Below the pieces are notes generated by a model. That model was not told where the DNA came from. It was given only the letters and a program-made list of their open reading frames with translations, and made no database searches. This document shows positions 1 through 10,242 of a DNA stretch of 64,000 bases, piece after piece (positions within the stretch are counted from its first letter, which is position 1; each line of letters opens with the position of its first letter). Made by a program: the position numbers and the translations under genes. The DNA lies in assembly GCA_036346255.1 (NCBI GenBank), contig JAYEVH010000134.1:140577-204576 (forward strand), given 5' to 3'. This stretch comes from Ampelocalamus luodianensis (lineage: Eukaryota; Streptophyta; Magnoliopsida; Poales; Poaceae).

Positions 1-1010
1 ATGGTGACCACCGCAGAAGCGGCAATGCAAAGCAGAGCGCCAGCGGACAAGGAAACGATCGGGCGGATCACCGGGATAACCACGTTTTACCGCCACCACC
101 GCCGCGAAGGACCCGATCGCACCGATGATGGCGAATCGGACTCATTGATCGACCTTCTTGCCCAATCACCGCAGAATGTTCGAACACTTAGGCCGCTACG
201 GCAAAGAGCCCGCCCCACCTCCGCATAACCAAGGTCGACTATGTTTGAGTTTATGAGGATGCGTCCGCCGACATTCTCAAATAATCTGAACCAATGGGCG
301 CCGACGATCGGCTTCGCTATTGGAAAGAAAGCTGGACATTAGTCGGTGTTCGGCCGTGAGAGGGTCATGTTTGCCTCTCACCAACCAGATGGCCCCGCAT
401 CGAATGGTGGGACAACTCATTTGATCGCACACAATGATGCTCGATCCATCACATGGCCGACTTCGTGCGAGCTTTTAGTCATGCACATATCCCGCAGGAT
501 GATGGCGCTCAAGAAGAAGGAGTTCCACGCGCTCCGACAAGGAAACCGTCACGGTGAATGAGTACCTTCACCGCTTTAACCAACTTGCCCGCTACGCCCA
601 CCCGACGAGCGAGAGATGAGGCGCATGGTGAAAGGTTCTGGAAGGCTTAAGCGATGATATCTCTCGGCTCCAATTTTATCTCTCAAAATTTCACCGACTT
701 CCAGCAGTTGGTGGATAAAACAATCAGCAGAGGCCAAACACGCAGAATGGAGAACCGCAGCGAGGATGGCGCCCGAGAGGTTTAACGCAGAGGTGCGCCC
801 AAACCTCGCATCACCACACCGCGGCCGCAAAGAGCGTAGGAAGTTTCAATCTTCCACGCCTCGTACTCAAAGACCGCCACGCGCTCCATCCTCCAACTCC
901 GTGGCACTTCATCAGAGGGGTTTCGTGAGAGCACTCTACCTCCTCGGCTTCGAGTCACATGCTTCCTTTGCGCGAGGACGGGCATTATGCAATAAATGCC
1001 CGAAGAAGCG
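1..1010 (+). pseudogene. gag remnant of element A, with zinc knuckle
   Basis: Gag packages the retrotransposon RNA. Pieces of a plant gypsy Gag can be read in shifting frames: a segment with MRMRPPTFSN near 255-285, an aromatic and Asp-rich stretch, the pattern EFHALRQGN near 520-545, YLHRFNQLARYA after a frame change at about 560-600, and a CCHC zinc knuckle at about 957-1003 (C-x2-C-x4-H-x4-C, with one missing base near its His). Single-base losses break the frame every 100-200 bases, and several stops are present. Gag of the related element E (54145-55260) shows the same PPTF and ELRQGN landmarks, which supports the identification. Position 1 is the window edge, not a start. Confidence 0.7.
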
Positions 1011-1089
1011 GCAAGGTTTGGCACCAACAAGGCCAACCTCGGAGTTCAAGCTACAGCGCACCACTGGACCAAAGGCGCGATTCACCAGG

Positions 1090-1573
1090 GGCGGGTGAAC
1101 CATGTCACCGCCGAGGAAGCTCGAGCGACACGGATGTTGTTCTCGATGCGTTCCTCGTTAATTCGGCACAAAGATCCGTCCTATTTGATTCTCGAGCTTC
1201 ACACTCTTTTGTGTCATATAAGTTTGTGGGAAAATATGGGTTACCTATATCCTATTTAGCTACTCCCATGATAATTCATTCCCCAGGCTCGGAAATGAGA
1301 ACCAATTCTCTATGCCCTAATCTCACTCTCGAGATATCCGGAGTAACTTTTCTAGCAGAACTGATAGTTTTACACTCCCAAGGTTTGGATGTAATACTTG
1401 GAATGGACTGGCTAGCCAAAAATCAAGGTCAAATAGACTGTGCCAATAGATCCATCACCCTCAATAATGAACAAGGTGTGTCTGTTGAATTCAAACCTGA
1501 GACTCGAACCGGAGGAAGTTCCATACTTACCAGATTGAAGGAAGTGAAACTTGAAGATATACGTGGCACGTGA
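1090..1573 (+). pseudogene. retroviral-type aspartic protease domain of element A
   Basis: This open stretch ends at a TGA at 1571-1573. It encodes a retropepsin domain: the active-site loop reads F-D-S-R-A-S-H-S-F (Asp codon 1187-1189), followed by the flap region and the conserved VILGMDWL motif near 1390-1415, typical of plant gypsy proteases. The family loop is D-S/T-G-A; here the Gly is Arg (CGA at 1193-1195), which should disable catalysis. The protease normally cleaves the Gag-Pol polyprotein. It lies directly downstream of the zinc knuckle and upstream of the RT remnant, as in all Ty3/gypsy elements. Confidence 0.8.
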
Positions 1574-2305
1574 GTATCCCGACGTCTTTCGGATGATCTA
1601 CCCGGCATGCCACGGATAGGGACATCATGTTCCTAATTGATCTAGTCCCCGGGACAGCCCCGATCTCGAAGCGACCCTATAGAATGCCAGCCAACGAGTT
1701 AGCAGAATTGAAGAAACAGTTGAAGAACTACGAGAAAAAGCGTACATTCGACCCGGTTCCTCACCATGGGGAGCCCGGTACTATTTGTCAAGAAGAAAGA
1801 CAATAGCATGAGAATGTGCGTCGATTACATGATCACTCAGCGAAGTAACAATCAAGAACAAATACCCATTGCCCGAATTGATGATTTGTTTGATCAATTA
1901 AAGGGAGCAAGTATTTTCTCAAAGATCGATCGAGATCCGGTTATCACCAATTAAAGATCGACCGGAAGATATTCAGCGCCTTCACCACGGATATGGACTA
2001 TATGAGTTCACGGTAATGTCATTTGGATTGACCAACGCCCGCCTTATTTCATGAATATGATGAACAAGGTGTTCATGGAATTCTGGATAAATTCGTAGTT
2101 GTCTTTATTGTGATATTCTCATCTACTCGAAGAACGAAAAAGAACATGAAGAGCATCTCAGGATGATCCTAGACAAGCTCGAGGAGCACCAACTCTATGC
2201 CAAATTCAGCAAGAGTGAATTACGGCTAAGACAAGTTGCATTCCTTGGACATATTGTATCCGCGGGAGGAATTGCGAGACCCCGCCAAGGTTGAAGCGAT
2301 AATGG
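1574..2305 (+). pseudogene. reverse transcriptase remnant of element A
   Basis: RT copies the element RNA into DNA. Motifs can be read in several frames: FLIDLVPGTAPIS near 1625-1670, GSPVLFVKKKD with MRMCVDY at 1766-1830, FSKIDR near 1915, and the active-site block VVFI-DD-ILIYS near 2095-2135, where two bases are missing so that the paired Asp codons are lost. Further stops and single-base deletions are spread through the domain. The order matches the RT of element E at 55800-56480. It is non-functional as sequenced, but some of the breaks may be sequencing errors, because E preserves the same motifs almost intact. Confidence 0.8.
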
Positions 2306-3442
2306 GTGAAACAGCCCAAATCAGTCACCGAGGTGAGAAGTTTTCTGGGACTGGCAGGCTATTATCGTCGGTTTATCGAGGGTTTCTCTAAACTAGCCAA
2401 ACCCATGACTCAACTTCTGAAGAAAGAAAAGAAGTTTGAATGGTCAAGCGCCTGTGAAGAAAGTTTCCAAGAACTGAAAAAGAGGCTAGTCTCAGCACCG
2501 GTGTTAATTTTACCGGACATCCGCAAGGATTTTGAGATCTTTTGTGACGCATTCCGTCAAGGCCTCGGATGTGTACTAATGCAGGAAGGCAAAGTTGTAG
2601 CTTATGCATCCCGACAGTTGAGGCCACACGAAGGGAATTACCCGACTCATGATTTGGAGTTAGCGGCAATTGTGCATGCTTTGAAAATCTGGCGGCATTA
2701 TCTCATTGGTAACCGCTGTGAGATTTTCACGGACCATAAAAGTCTGAAGTACATATTCACGCAGTCCGAGCTCAATCTCCGACAAAGAAGATGGTTGGAA
2801 CTAATAAAGGATTATGATCTAGGAATTCATTATCATCCGGGCAAGGCCAATGTGGTAGCAGATGCCTTGAGCAGAAAAGCATATTGCAACACCATCATGG
2901 TGCAACAAAATCAGCCAGAGCTGTATGAAGAGCTGAAGCACCTGAATCTGGAGATTGTCAACCAAGGCTGTGTAAACGCTTTAGAAGTTCAACCAACTCT
3001 TCAGGATCAGATTAGAATAAAACAGTTGGAAGATGAAGATATCCAAGAAATCAAGAAAAATATGAGAAGAGGCAAAGCCCCAGGTTTCTCTGAAGATGAG
3101 CAAGGGACAGTGTGGTTCGGAGACCGCATCTGTGTGCCTAACCAGCAGGAGATAAAAGACTCAATTCTGAAAGAAGCTCATGAGTCGCCATACTCCATTC
3201 ATCCTGGCAGCACCAAAATGTACCAGGATCTAAAAGAAAGATATTGGTGGGTCAGCATGAAGCGTGAAATTGCTGATTTCGTCGCTCGTTGTGACGTTTG
3301 TCAAAGAGTCAAAGCACAACACCAAAGACCATTTTCTCTGTTGCAACCATTACCAATTCCGAGTGGAAGTGGAAGAAGTCGGTATGGATTTCATCACTGG
3401 ACTCCCCAGACCCAATCGGGATATGACTCCATCCGGTGGTAA
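2306..3442 (+). pseudogene. RT thumb, RNase H and integrase zinc-binding domain of element A
   Basis: This is the longest clean frame of the window, 378 codons. Residues 1-70 are the RT thumb/connection (RSFLGLAGYYRRFI). Residues about 75-190 are RNase H, with the acidic residues visible in FCDA, LELAAIV, FTDHKSL and VVADALSR; the usual CDAS is CDAF. Residues about 285-345 form the integrase HHCC zinc domain, with H-x4-H near HESPYSIHPG and C-x2-C in CDVCQRVK. The frame then runs off the pol frame at a frameshift near 3380 and stops at 3440-3442. RNase H removes the RNA template and integrase inserts the cDNA. Unlike the flanking parts of A, this stretch shows no internal frameshift, so decay, or sequence error, is patchy. 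Confidence 0.85.
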
Positions 3443-4405
3443 TTGACCAGGTTAACTAAAGTCGCTCACTTTATTCTGTCAAGACCACCTACCGAGCGAT
3501 AAACTAGCGAATTGTACATGGCCGGGATCGTGCGCACGCACGAGTACCCAAAAGATTGTGTCGCATCGAGGTTCCCAATTTACCTCTCGGTTTGGAAAAG
3601 TCTGCATGAAGCCTTGGGGACCGGACTCAATCTTAGCACGGCGTATCATCCGCAGACCGATAGTCAAACGAACGCACCAATCAAGTTCTTGAAGATATGC
3701 TTGAGCATGTGCCTTAGAGTTCGGAAAGGTTGGGACAAGGATCTGCCGTATGCGAGTTCTCATACAATAATAGTTACCAAGCTAGTTTGCAGATGGCTCC
3801 ATTTGAAGCTCATGCGGTAGGGAAATGCCGAACCCGCTTCTTTGGGATGAGGTAGAGAGCGTCGGCTCCTTGGACTGAGTTGATCAAAGAAGCCGAGAGT
3901 AAAGTGAAAACTATTCAGAGCGTCGAAGCGGCCCAATCCCGACAAAAGAGTTATGCCGAGAATCTGTGTGAGGAATTAAGCTTTGAGGTAGGAGATGTTG
4001 TTTATCGAGAGTAACCCACTCGAGGTGTGGAGAGATTCCGGACAAAGGTAAACTCGCACCCAGGTATATTGGGCCATACAAGATCTTGGCAAAACGTGGA
4101 GAAGTAGCTTATCAGCTAGAACTGCCAGAAGCCCTGTCAGCAGTACATAACGTCTTCCACGTGTCGCAATTAAAGAAATGCCTACGAACCGAAAGATCAT
4201 ACCTTCTGAAAGCTTTGACCTTCAAGAAGATCTCACCACGTGGGCGATCGATTAAAATTCTAGATGTCGCGAACGTGTTACCAGAAGTAGAATAATCAGA
4301 TCGTACAAGGTGCAGTGGAGTCACCATCCAGAAAGCGAAGCCACATGGGAGAATGAAGAAGAACTCAAGACTAACTACCCTGATCTTTTTGCTAACCAAG
4401 TCTGA
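3443..4405 (+). pseudogene. integrase core and chromodomain-like C-terminus of element A
   Basis: The catalytic core is read in pieces: LTKVAHFI near 3450-3480, FPIYLSVWKSLHEALGT near 3580-3620, and STAYHPQTDSQTN near 3635-3675, which carries the conserved HPQTDGQ-type block before the catalytic Glu. Next come a GPYKILA-like segment at 4070-4090 and a run of LPEALSAVHNVFHVSQLKK at 4120-4175. The last 40 codons (about 4285-4402) hold YKVQWSHHPESEATWENEEEL, a chromodomain-like tail used by chromoviruses to target chromatin, ending at the TGA 4403-4405. At least three frame changes separate these pieces. The polypurine tract follows within 40 bases. Confidence 0.8.
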
Positions 4406-4856
4406 ATCTCGGGGTCGAGATTCCCTTTAAGGGGTAGGTTTGTAATGCCCAAATTTCAATTTCCAGTTGAAAATAAAGTTTAATTATTTTATTGGATTTT
4501 TGTGGAATTTTAAAGCTTTTCCTTAACCAAATGAAAGCTAAAACAAAATGATGTGCAAAATCTATTACGGATAATAGCCGAAATATTTTTCTTAACTCCT
4601 AAAAGCTCCAGAGAATTTTCGTGAATTTTCTCATAATTTTTGGATTTAGTTTGCTATATTTTAAAGCCTCATTGAATTATCAAGAATTAATAAAATCGAA
4701 ATCAAAGAAAATCCTCAAATAGTATTTGGGCGAAACCTCTCTCGGTCCAATTTATCCTCATGCGTGCATGACCGCTCGCTCGCTTAGCCGCGCTTCCTCT
4801 CTCTCGATTGCGGGACCCACCCGTCGCTTCTTCTCTCTCGCGCATCAGCGCATCTC

Positions 4857-5094
4857 AGCCGTTGGATTAAAATCCAACGGCTAGATTTCAATAGATCATT
4901 CGGGCGACCCGAACGTCACACTTGATCGAGCATGTTAGATCTAAATCCAACGGCCCATGTACATCAGTCACTTAACGATTCACCGCACACCGCCGCGATC
5001 TATCGCGACCGTTGGATCAGGATCAAACGGCCACACCAACCCCAACTTACCGATTCGTATGTTCTATCTCTACCGTCCGATCAAAATCGGACGG
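4857..5094 (+). repeat. Array of CCGTTGGAT-type palindromes in LTR A
   Basis: Four hairpin-like units sit upstream of the LTR promoter. The first is a perfect inverted repeat with 12-bp arms (AGCCGTTGGATT, arms 4857-4868 and 4871-4882) and a 2-base loop. The last has 9-bp arms CCGTCCGAT / ATCGGACGG (5073-5081 and 5086-5094). Between them lie two imperfect copies around 4945-4965 and 5010-5032. The different arm sequences remain self-complementary within each unit. Confidence 0.7.
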
Positions 5095-5350
5095 CCCAGC
5101 GTCATCGTCTTCCTCACCTTCTTCCCCGCGTCGCCGCACCAGTAACTGCCGCCATTAAAGCCCACGACTGAGCTCCAGTTCCGCCCGTTTCTCTTCCCCA
5201 CTCCCTTCGCCATCGTGCGCATTGAAGACCACTCATCACGCCGCCCACTTCCGGCCGTTTTCCCCTTCTCTCATGCCCACGATCGCCAGAACACCATCAT
5301 TACGCCGACGCATGACCTTCGCGCCGCGCGTTTCAACTACGCCCGCATCC

Positions 5351-5360
5351 TATAAATAGG
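5351..5360 (+). promoter_or_regulatory. TATA box of LTR A (pol II promoter)
   Basis: TATAAATAGG, preceded by a C-rich stretch, matches the plant TATA consensus. It lies about 910 bases into the 3.3-kb LTR, where the U3/R boundary is expected. Transcription from the 5' LTR copy would start about 30 bases downstream. Confidence 0.7.
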
Positions 5361-7766
5361 GGCTACGGGAGCGCCCCCATCACCTCATCTCAACGCCGCC
5401 ACTCACAAAACTCCTCCGTCACCGTAGCGCCCCAATTCTGAGTTTCTTCGCCGGCGACCTCGGAAGCTTCTTCTCCGACTCAGACGCCACCGGAGCTCCA
5501 TCATCCCTCGCCGTTGGTACCATCAGCATCGCCGCACCCGTGCGAAGCTGCTGCCGCCATCCACTCCGCCGAAGGATCCCGGGAACGTCTACTTCGTCGA
5601 CGACCGAAGTTCGCCGCCGCCAAATTCCATCACCGACGACCTTTCCGCCCCGCTCCGCCGCTGTTTTGGTAGCCCGTGAGTTCGCACTGTTCTCCTCTAC
5701 ATTATGCACGCACTCACTCGACTCGTCGCGGCGTAGAACGCCGGCGAGCCCGCGCCCGCGCCATCGCCGCTCACCGGACCTACGTGGCATAACCACGTAG
5801 GCGCCAGGTCAGCGCCACCTCGATGCCAAACGCTGCGTGGCTGCCCACATGGTGGCCACCTCAGCCACGTCCACCCCCCCTCGGAGCCGAAGTCCGTGGA
5901 CTTGCTTCATGTGAACCGGGTCACTGATCAGTGGGGTCCACATGTCAGAAAAATTAATTCATTTCTTTTAATTCCCGGAAATTCATCGCTGGCGTCAGCA
6001 TTGCGCAATAAATAGAATTTTCTCGGAAAAATAATTCGAGAATTCAATTAAATTCCGATTTTGTATTAAACTTCTAAAATTCATATCTTTTGCATTTGAA
6101 CTCCAATTGAGTGGTTCAAATTGCAAAATTTGTCTAAAATCATAATCTAGCTAACTAAAGCAAAATATTTCAATTTGGAGTTAGTTTGGTATGAGTTTTT
6201 GAATTTATTTGAATTTGAGTTGAATTTGTCGTATTTTCACGTATAGACTTGACGACTCGGAGAGTTAGATCCTTCCGACGATTTAGAGTTCCAAGACTTC
6301 AACGAAGGCAAGTTACACTATTGATCATATTGTTCCTATTGTTTTAAAGTATTTATTTACTATTTACAATTTACTATTGCATGCATATGTTTATAAAAAT
6401 ATCTAAATATCCTGATTTCGTATATAGTTGTTCCAAACTCCTTGGTATGGCCAATTTGACTATCAAACCTGAATACCTTGACACCTTAGATAAAATTTGT
6501 CAAATGCTTAGCCTTGCTTAGATAATATTTACAAATTTGAGAGAATTTAGTCAAATCTTTACAATTTAATTTAAAATGTGTTTCTGTGGTAATGATTTAA
6601 CATGAAAGGTTTATAAAGGGGTTTTTACTCTAAATAAAATGAAATGGGTTTGGACTTGGGCGAGATGGATGGATGGTGGGTGCGAGGTTCATGCATGGGT
6701 CTAATCAGTTAGGATTACGACCGTGGTTTTAAATTGGAAGTCGCCCTAGTCGATTAAGGACCAGGTCTTTGAGCGTATTTTGCTACGCCTACCGTACCAC
6801 CACATGTCCTGTATGGGTAGGATTTGGCTAAATAATCTGCAGTTGTCTTAGTGTTATTTGTGCTATGTTGTATGTGTGGGCGTTGGTCGACATTAGTCCC
6901 ACCTAGCGCAAGAGGGGGCTTCCGGAGGATGGATAGTCCAAAGGTAGCGAAACCTTAGCGGGCATGAATACAAAGAGGACACTACTTTGTAACGGCCTCA
7001 TGATAATTGCTTAGTCACATGCCTTCGGAGCGTGCTTTGGCCGACATTAAAAGCATTTTATCTCGTGTGGGTAAAGCCGCATAACCTCTGCAGTGTAAAA
7101 CTATTCGAATAGCCGCGTCATGGTCATGGACATGCTAGCAAAGCCACTCTAAGTTAGAATTGTTTTTGGTTTATAAAATGTGTTCAATGATGTTTTAGGA
7201 TGGATAGTCCTATGGTAAAAATTGGGTGGTTAGCCAAGTGTTAGGAGGATATCCTTCAATATTCAACTAATGGAGGTCATCCAATATTCGTTGTCGGGCT
7301 TTGTCACTTGTCTTTATTTGAATTATTAAAATTGGTCTTACAAAAGTATTAGCAATATAATCAAAATCTTGTTTATGCAAAACAACCTCGCCATTACCTT
7401 TGTTTACCTTATGCATGCATTAAACTTTCTATATTAGGTGTGACTTGCGAGCACGGTAGTAGTGCTCACTCTTGCTGAATAAATCTTATTCAGAGAAGAC
7501 GTTTTCCCGACGGTGAGGATCTTGACGAATAGGTCTGCGTCCCAGACGATTGCCTGTGGCAAGTCGTGTGGCCTACTACTACTACTCTTCCGCTGTGTTA
7601 TTTCTTTTCTTTTGGCCGCAGGCCCTTTTGTAATAAACTTTGAATTATTATCAATTAACTCGTGATATGATTGTGCTATCACTTTTTGTTTAACTGTGTA
7701 CACTAGAAATCCTGGACTAGTGTATGAACACAGAGAATTTGGGATCCTTCGTTCCCGGGTTCGACA

Positions 7767-9318
7767 GTTTTATCCAATGGCCCAAGAAGGACATCGTCCT
7801 GGACCCAACAGTGTCGCGATCTCAACACGACCATTCCTCTCCAACGGGACCCTCCATGACTCCACCTCATATTTTGCCTCAGAAGGCCACCTTTTCGGTT
7901 CCCTTGAGAAGACGCCAAGGAACAAGAAAAGTGTGCCGCCAGATCGGTCCCGAAGTCGTCTCGCAGGAAGACGCTGCCAATGCTTAAGACCAAATCGAAA
8001 TCGACGAACGTTAAGGCGCCTCTCAAGTCTGACAAGTCGGGAATATCCGGGAAGTACATCATCGAAAAACCTTTGTGCTCCAACGCAGTATTAGGGCGTG
8101 CTGGATATGCTTGTCAGGATTTGCATGCCTGGTATTTGGATAAGACCCAAAAGGAGGGGTGCGATACTGGAATCACCGTCAGATATGAGCGTAAGCATTT
8201 CTTCAACGGGACGAACCACTTCGTCGTGGGCTTCAACGACCTATATGACCTATTCAACCTCGTTTGCCTTGACGCCTCGCTTCTACGATGTTGGACACTG
8301 TAAGTGCATACAATCAAGTTCTACATTCACGTAATACCGATAAATATCACAACTCATTTCTTATGTATAGATACATGATGAAAAATGTCCGGGAATGGAA
8401 AGAACCGGTGGGTTTCCTCGACCCACATGTGGTATCATTGCAAACCATCCAAACAGACTCGTCCTTTGTCGAGAAATACATAACGCGGGCATTGCTTCGT
8501 CACCAGAACATGAAGTACATCGTGGTGCCCTACAACCAGGGGTAAGTGTCACTACTTGCTCTACAAATTTTATTTGTACTTTATACGCAGCACAAACTCA
8601 GGTTTAATGACTATAGTGACATACATGAGTAGGTACCACTGGATCCTTTTAGTCATCATACCAAAGAAGAACCATGTGATATACCTTGATTCTCTAATCC
8701 GCAACAACCACGACTTCAGCATTCTGGGAGGAATACTCAACAGGTATGCTTATTTCCTTCATACATAACTCTATTTTATTCTTCATTAGTTTGAAATGGT
8801 CGAGGATAACTTTTTGGAATCATGTAGGTCGTTCATCGACTATGCTGCCAACAAAGGAATATACGATGGAAAGAGCGCGAACTAACACACAGACAAAATT
8901 TTGATGACGTGCTACAACACGATAATCCTATATCATACTTCATAATAACGCATCTTGAACGATATATGTAATTCTATTTTTGTAGTGCACAAGAAAAAAT
9001 GATGAGTTATGTGCAATCTCGTTTGCCATCATATGGAGCAAACCATTAGAGCTAGGAAGAAGGATCCCGAGGTTTGTGAATCTCAAATAATTATTTTCTA
9101 ATTATGAATTTAAATATATATGCTTAACACTTTACTCTTGCTAGCACCAGGCCTTGTATATAGAATTAGATGGACTATTTGAGAATGAGATCAAGGACAT
9201 TCGAGGGAAGCTCTGTAGCTTTATCATATCAGAGATAATTAAGGACACCGGAGAATTTCACTCACGACCCAGAACGCATCACCCCGCCGACACTTCTCAA
9301 CCACCTGCAAACAATTGA
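7767..9318 (+). pseudogene. ULP1-like cysteine protease (C48) gene of the CACTA element, 5' part displaced
   Basis: Ulp1-type proteases cleave SUMO-like modifiers; such genes are frequently carried by grass CACTA and MULE elements. Exons are supported by GT/AG sites: to 8299 (frame change near 7980), 8371-8541, 8633-8743, 8828 to an in-frame TAA at 8883, about 8986-9072, and 9145-9318 (TGA). The first exon begins in mid-frame (FIQWPKKDIVLD) because element A is inserted there. The catalytic His is in YHWILL (codon 8637-8639), the Asp in YLDSL (8688-8690), and the likely Cys in NDELCAISF (9010-9012), spaced as in the family. The last exon has the family's C-terminal pattern IRGKLCSFIISEIIKDTGEF. 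The frameshift and the stop at 8883 suggest decay. The Cys assignment is the least certain point. Confidence 0.65.
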
Positions 9319-9504
9319 CTCAATTGTAATCCAATTTATTTTGTAACAATACTTGAACAAATGTGATCTTTTGTAATTTATTTTGAGTAATGATCAGATT
9401 GAGTTTGTCGACAATTGATCTCGATGTATCTGCATTTCGCATGCTTTGTTTTCAGAGGGCATGGCTAGCAATTCACGAGGCTAGCAAAAATCGTAGAAAT
9501 GTGG
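9319..9504 (+). other. 3' untranslated stretch of the CACTA gene
   Basis: AT-rich sequence with several TTTTGTAAT and TTGTAATTTATTTT runs suitable for polyadenylation. No coding signal is seen. Confidence 0.35.
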
Positions 9505-10015
9505 TTAGTGTAATGAACTATCACGCGCACGGTTACGTAAAAACCGCTTGTGAATTCCGGATCACAAACGGTTTTGTTATAGAACCGTCAGGAAGTCAAA
9601 GTATCATAGACGGTTCTATAAAACACCGTCGTGAAGTCGAGTATCACGACGGTTCTATCTAAAACCGTCGCGATACTCTAACGCCTGACGGTTTTGTTAT
9701 AGAACCGTCGACGCCGAGTATCGCGATGGTTTTTAGATAGAACCGCTCGTGATATCGCGGCATTCTGCACGGTTTTTACGTAACTGCTCGTGATACTCGA
9801 CTTCGCAGACGGTTTTTACGCAGGCAACCGCTCGTGATACCGGTATTCACGAGCGGTTTTACACGCAACCGTCAGTGATATTCATATCGCGTGACGGTTT
9901 ACAGACCGTTTGTGATAACCACCTGTTATCAGAGACCAACTTATCTAGGCGGTTCAAAAACTGCTCGTGATGACGTTCGAACCGTCTGCGTGATGGTCTT
10001 TTTTGAAGAGTAGTG
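9505..10015 (+). repeat. CACTA subterminal repeats and right terminus
   Basis: About twenty copies of a short motif around ACCGTC / GACGGT alternate with ATCACGA / TCGTGAT in both orientations, giving many overlapping inverted repeats. In En/Spm-type elements such motifs are the binding sites of the transposase accessory protein (family knowledge). The last 19 bases are the terminal inverted repeat. Confidence 0.85.
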
Positions 10016-10242
10016 ACCGCTTTTAGTAAGGTTCATCTACTAATATAAGCAGTCGGGGGCTAGGAGATATATGAGTATTTAACAACATTGATAAGACAAA
10101 GCAGGATCTTCATTGATAAAAGGTAAGTTTCATTTTACATAGTCTAATATTACATCCATTTACTTGTTGGGACCACCAGACTGGTCGCTGCGTGATGGAG
10201 ATCCGACTTCCATTTCTTCAGCAACTTTCTCTCCGAGAGGTC

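Larger units (their letters stand above)
1..7766 (+). mobile_element. Ty3/gypsy retrotransposon A, Tekay-like chromovirus, 5' end outside window
   Basis: Remains of gag, zinc knuckle, protease, reverse transcriptase, RNase H, integrase and a chromodomain-like C-terminus follow one another in the gypsy order. They are followed by a purine-rich tract (about 4425-4440) and a 3' LTR opening TGTAATGCCC at 4441 and closing TTCGACA at 7766. The C-terminal tail after integrase (W, H, EATWE motif) is what assigns it to the chromoviruses, probably the Tekay/Del lineage. The sequence just right of the LTR is CACTA coding sequence that begins in mid-frame, so A is inserted in the CACTA gene. The candidate target duplication GTTTT (7767-7771) cannot be verified because the left end lies outside. 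Frameshifts are frequent, so the element is not autonomous as sequenced. Confidence 0.85.
4441..7766 (+). repeat. 3' LTR of element A (about 3.33 kb)
   Basis: The LTR begins TGTAATGCCC directly after the polypurine tract and ends GGGTTCGACA, the usual TG...CA boundaries. It contains a consensus TATA box at 5351 and, near its 3' end, a box with the palindrome CTATTCGAATAG (7101-7112) that is also found in the LTRs of E and F. No open frame in it resembles a known protein. The 5' LTR lies outside the window, so its age cannot be estimated here. Confidence 0.8.
7767..10015 (+). mobile_element. CACTA (En/Spm) transposon, right part
   Basis: The right end is the reverse complement of CACTACTCTTCAAAAAAG, ending TAGTG at 10011-10015, preceded by about 500 bases of subterminal repeats. 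A ULP1-type protease gene lies upstream in the same orientation, a pairing common in grass CACTA elements. A 3-bp target duplication would be ACC (10016-10018). The left end and any transposase lie beyond the gypsy element A that interrupts it, outside the window. Confidence 0.8.

Noticed and set aside
1..228. 75-codon open frame starting at the window edge
   Set aside because: It lies in gag debris of element A, with no independent gene signals; the ATG at position 1 is the cut edge.
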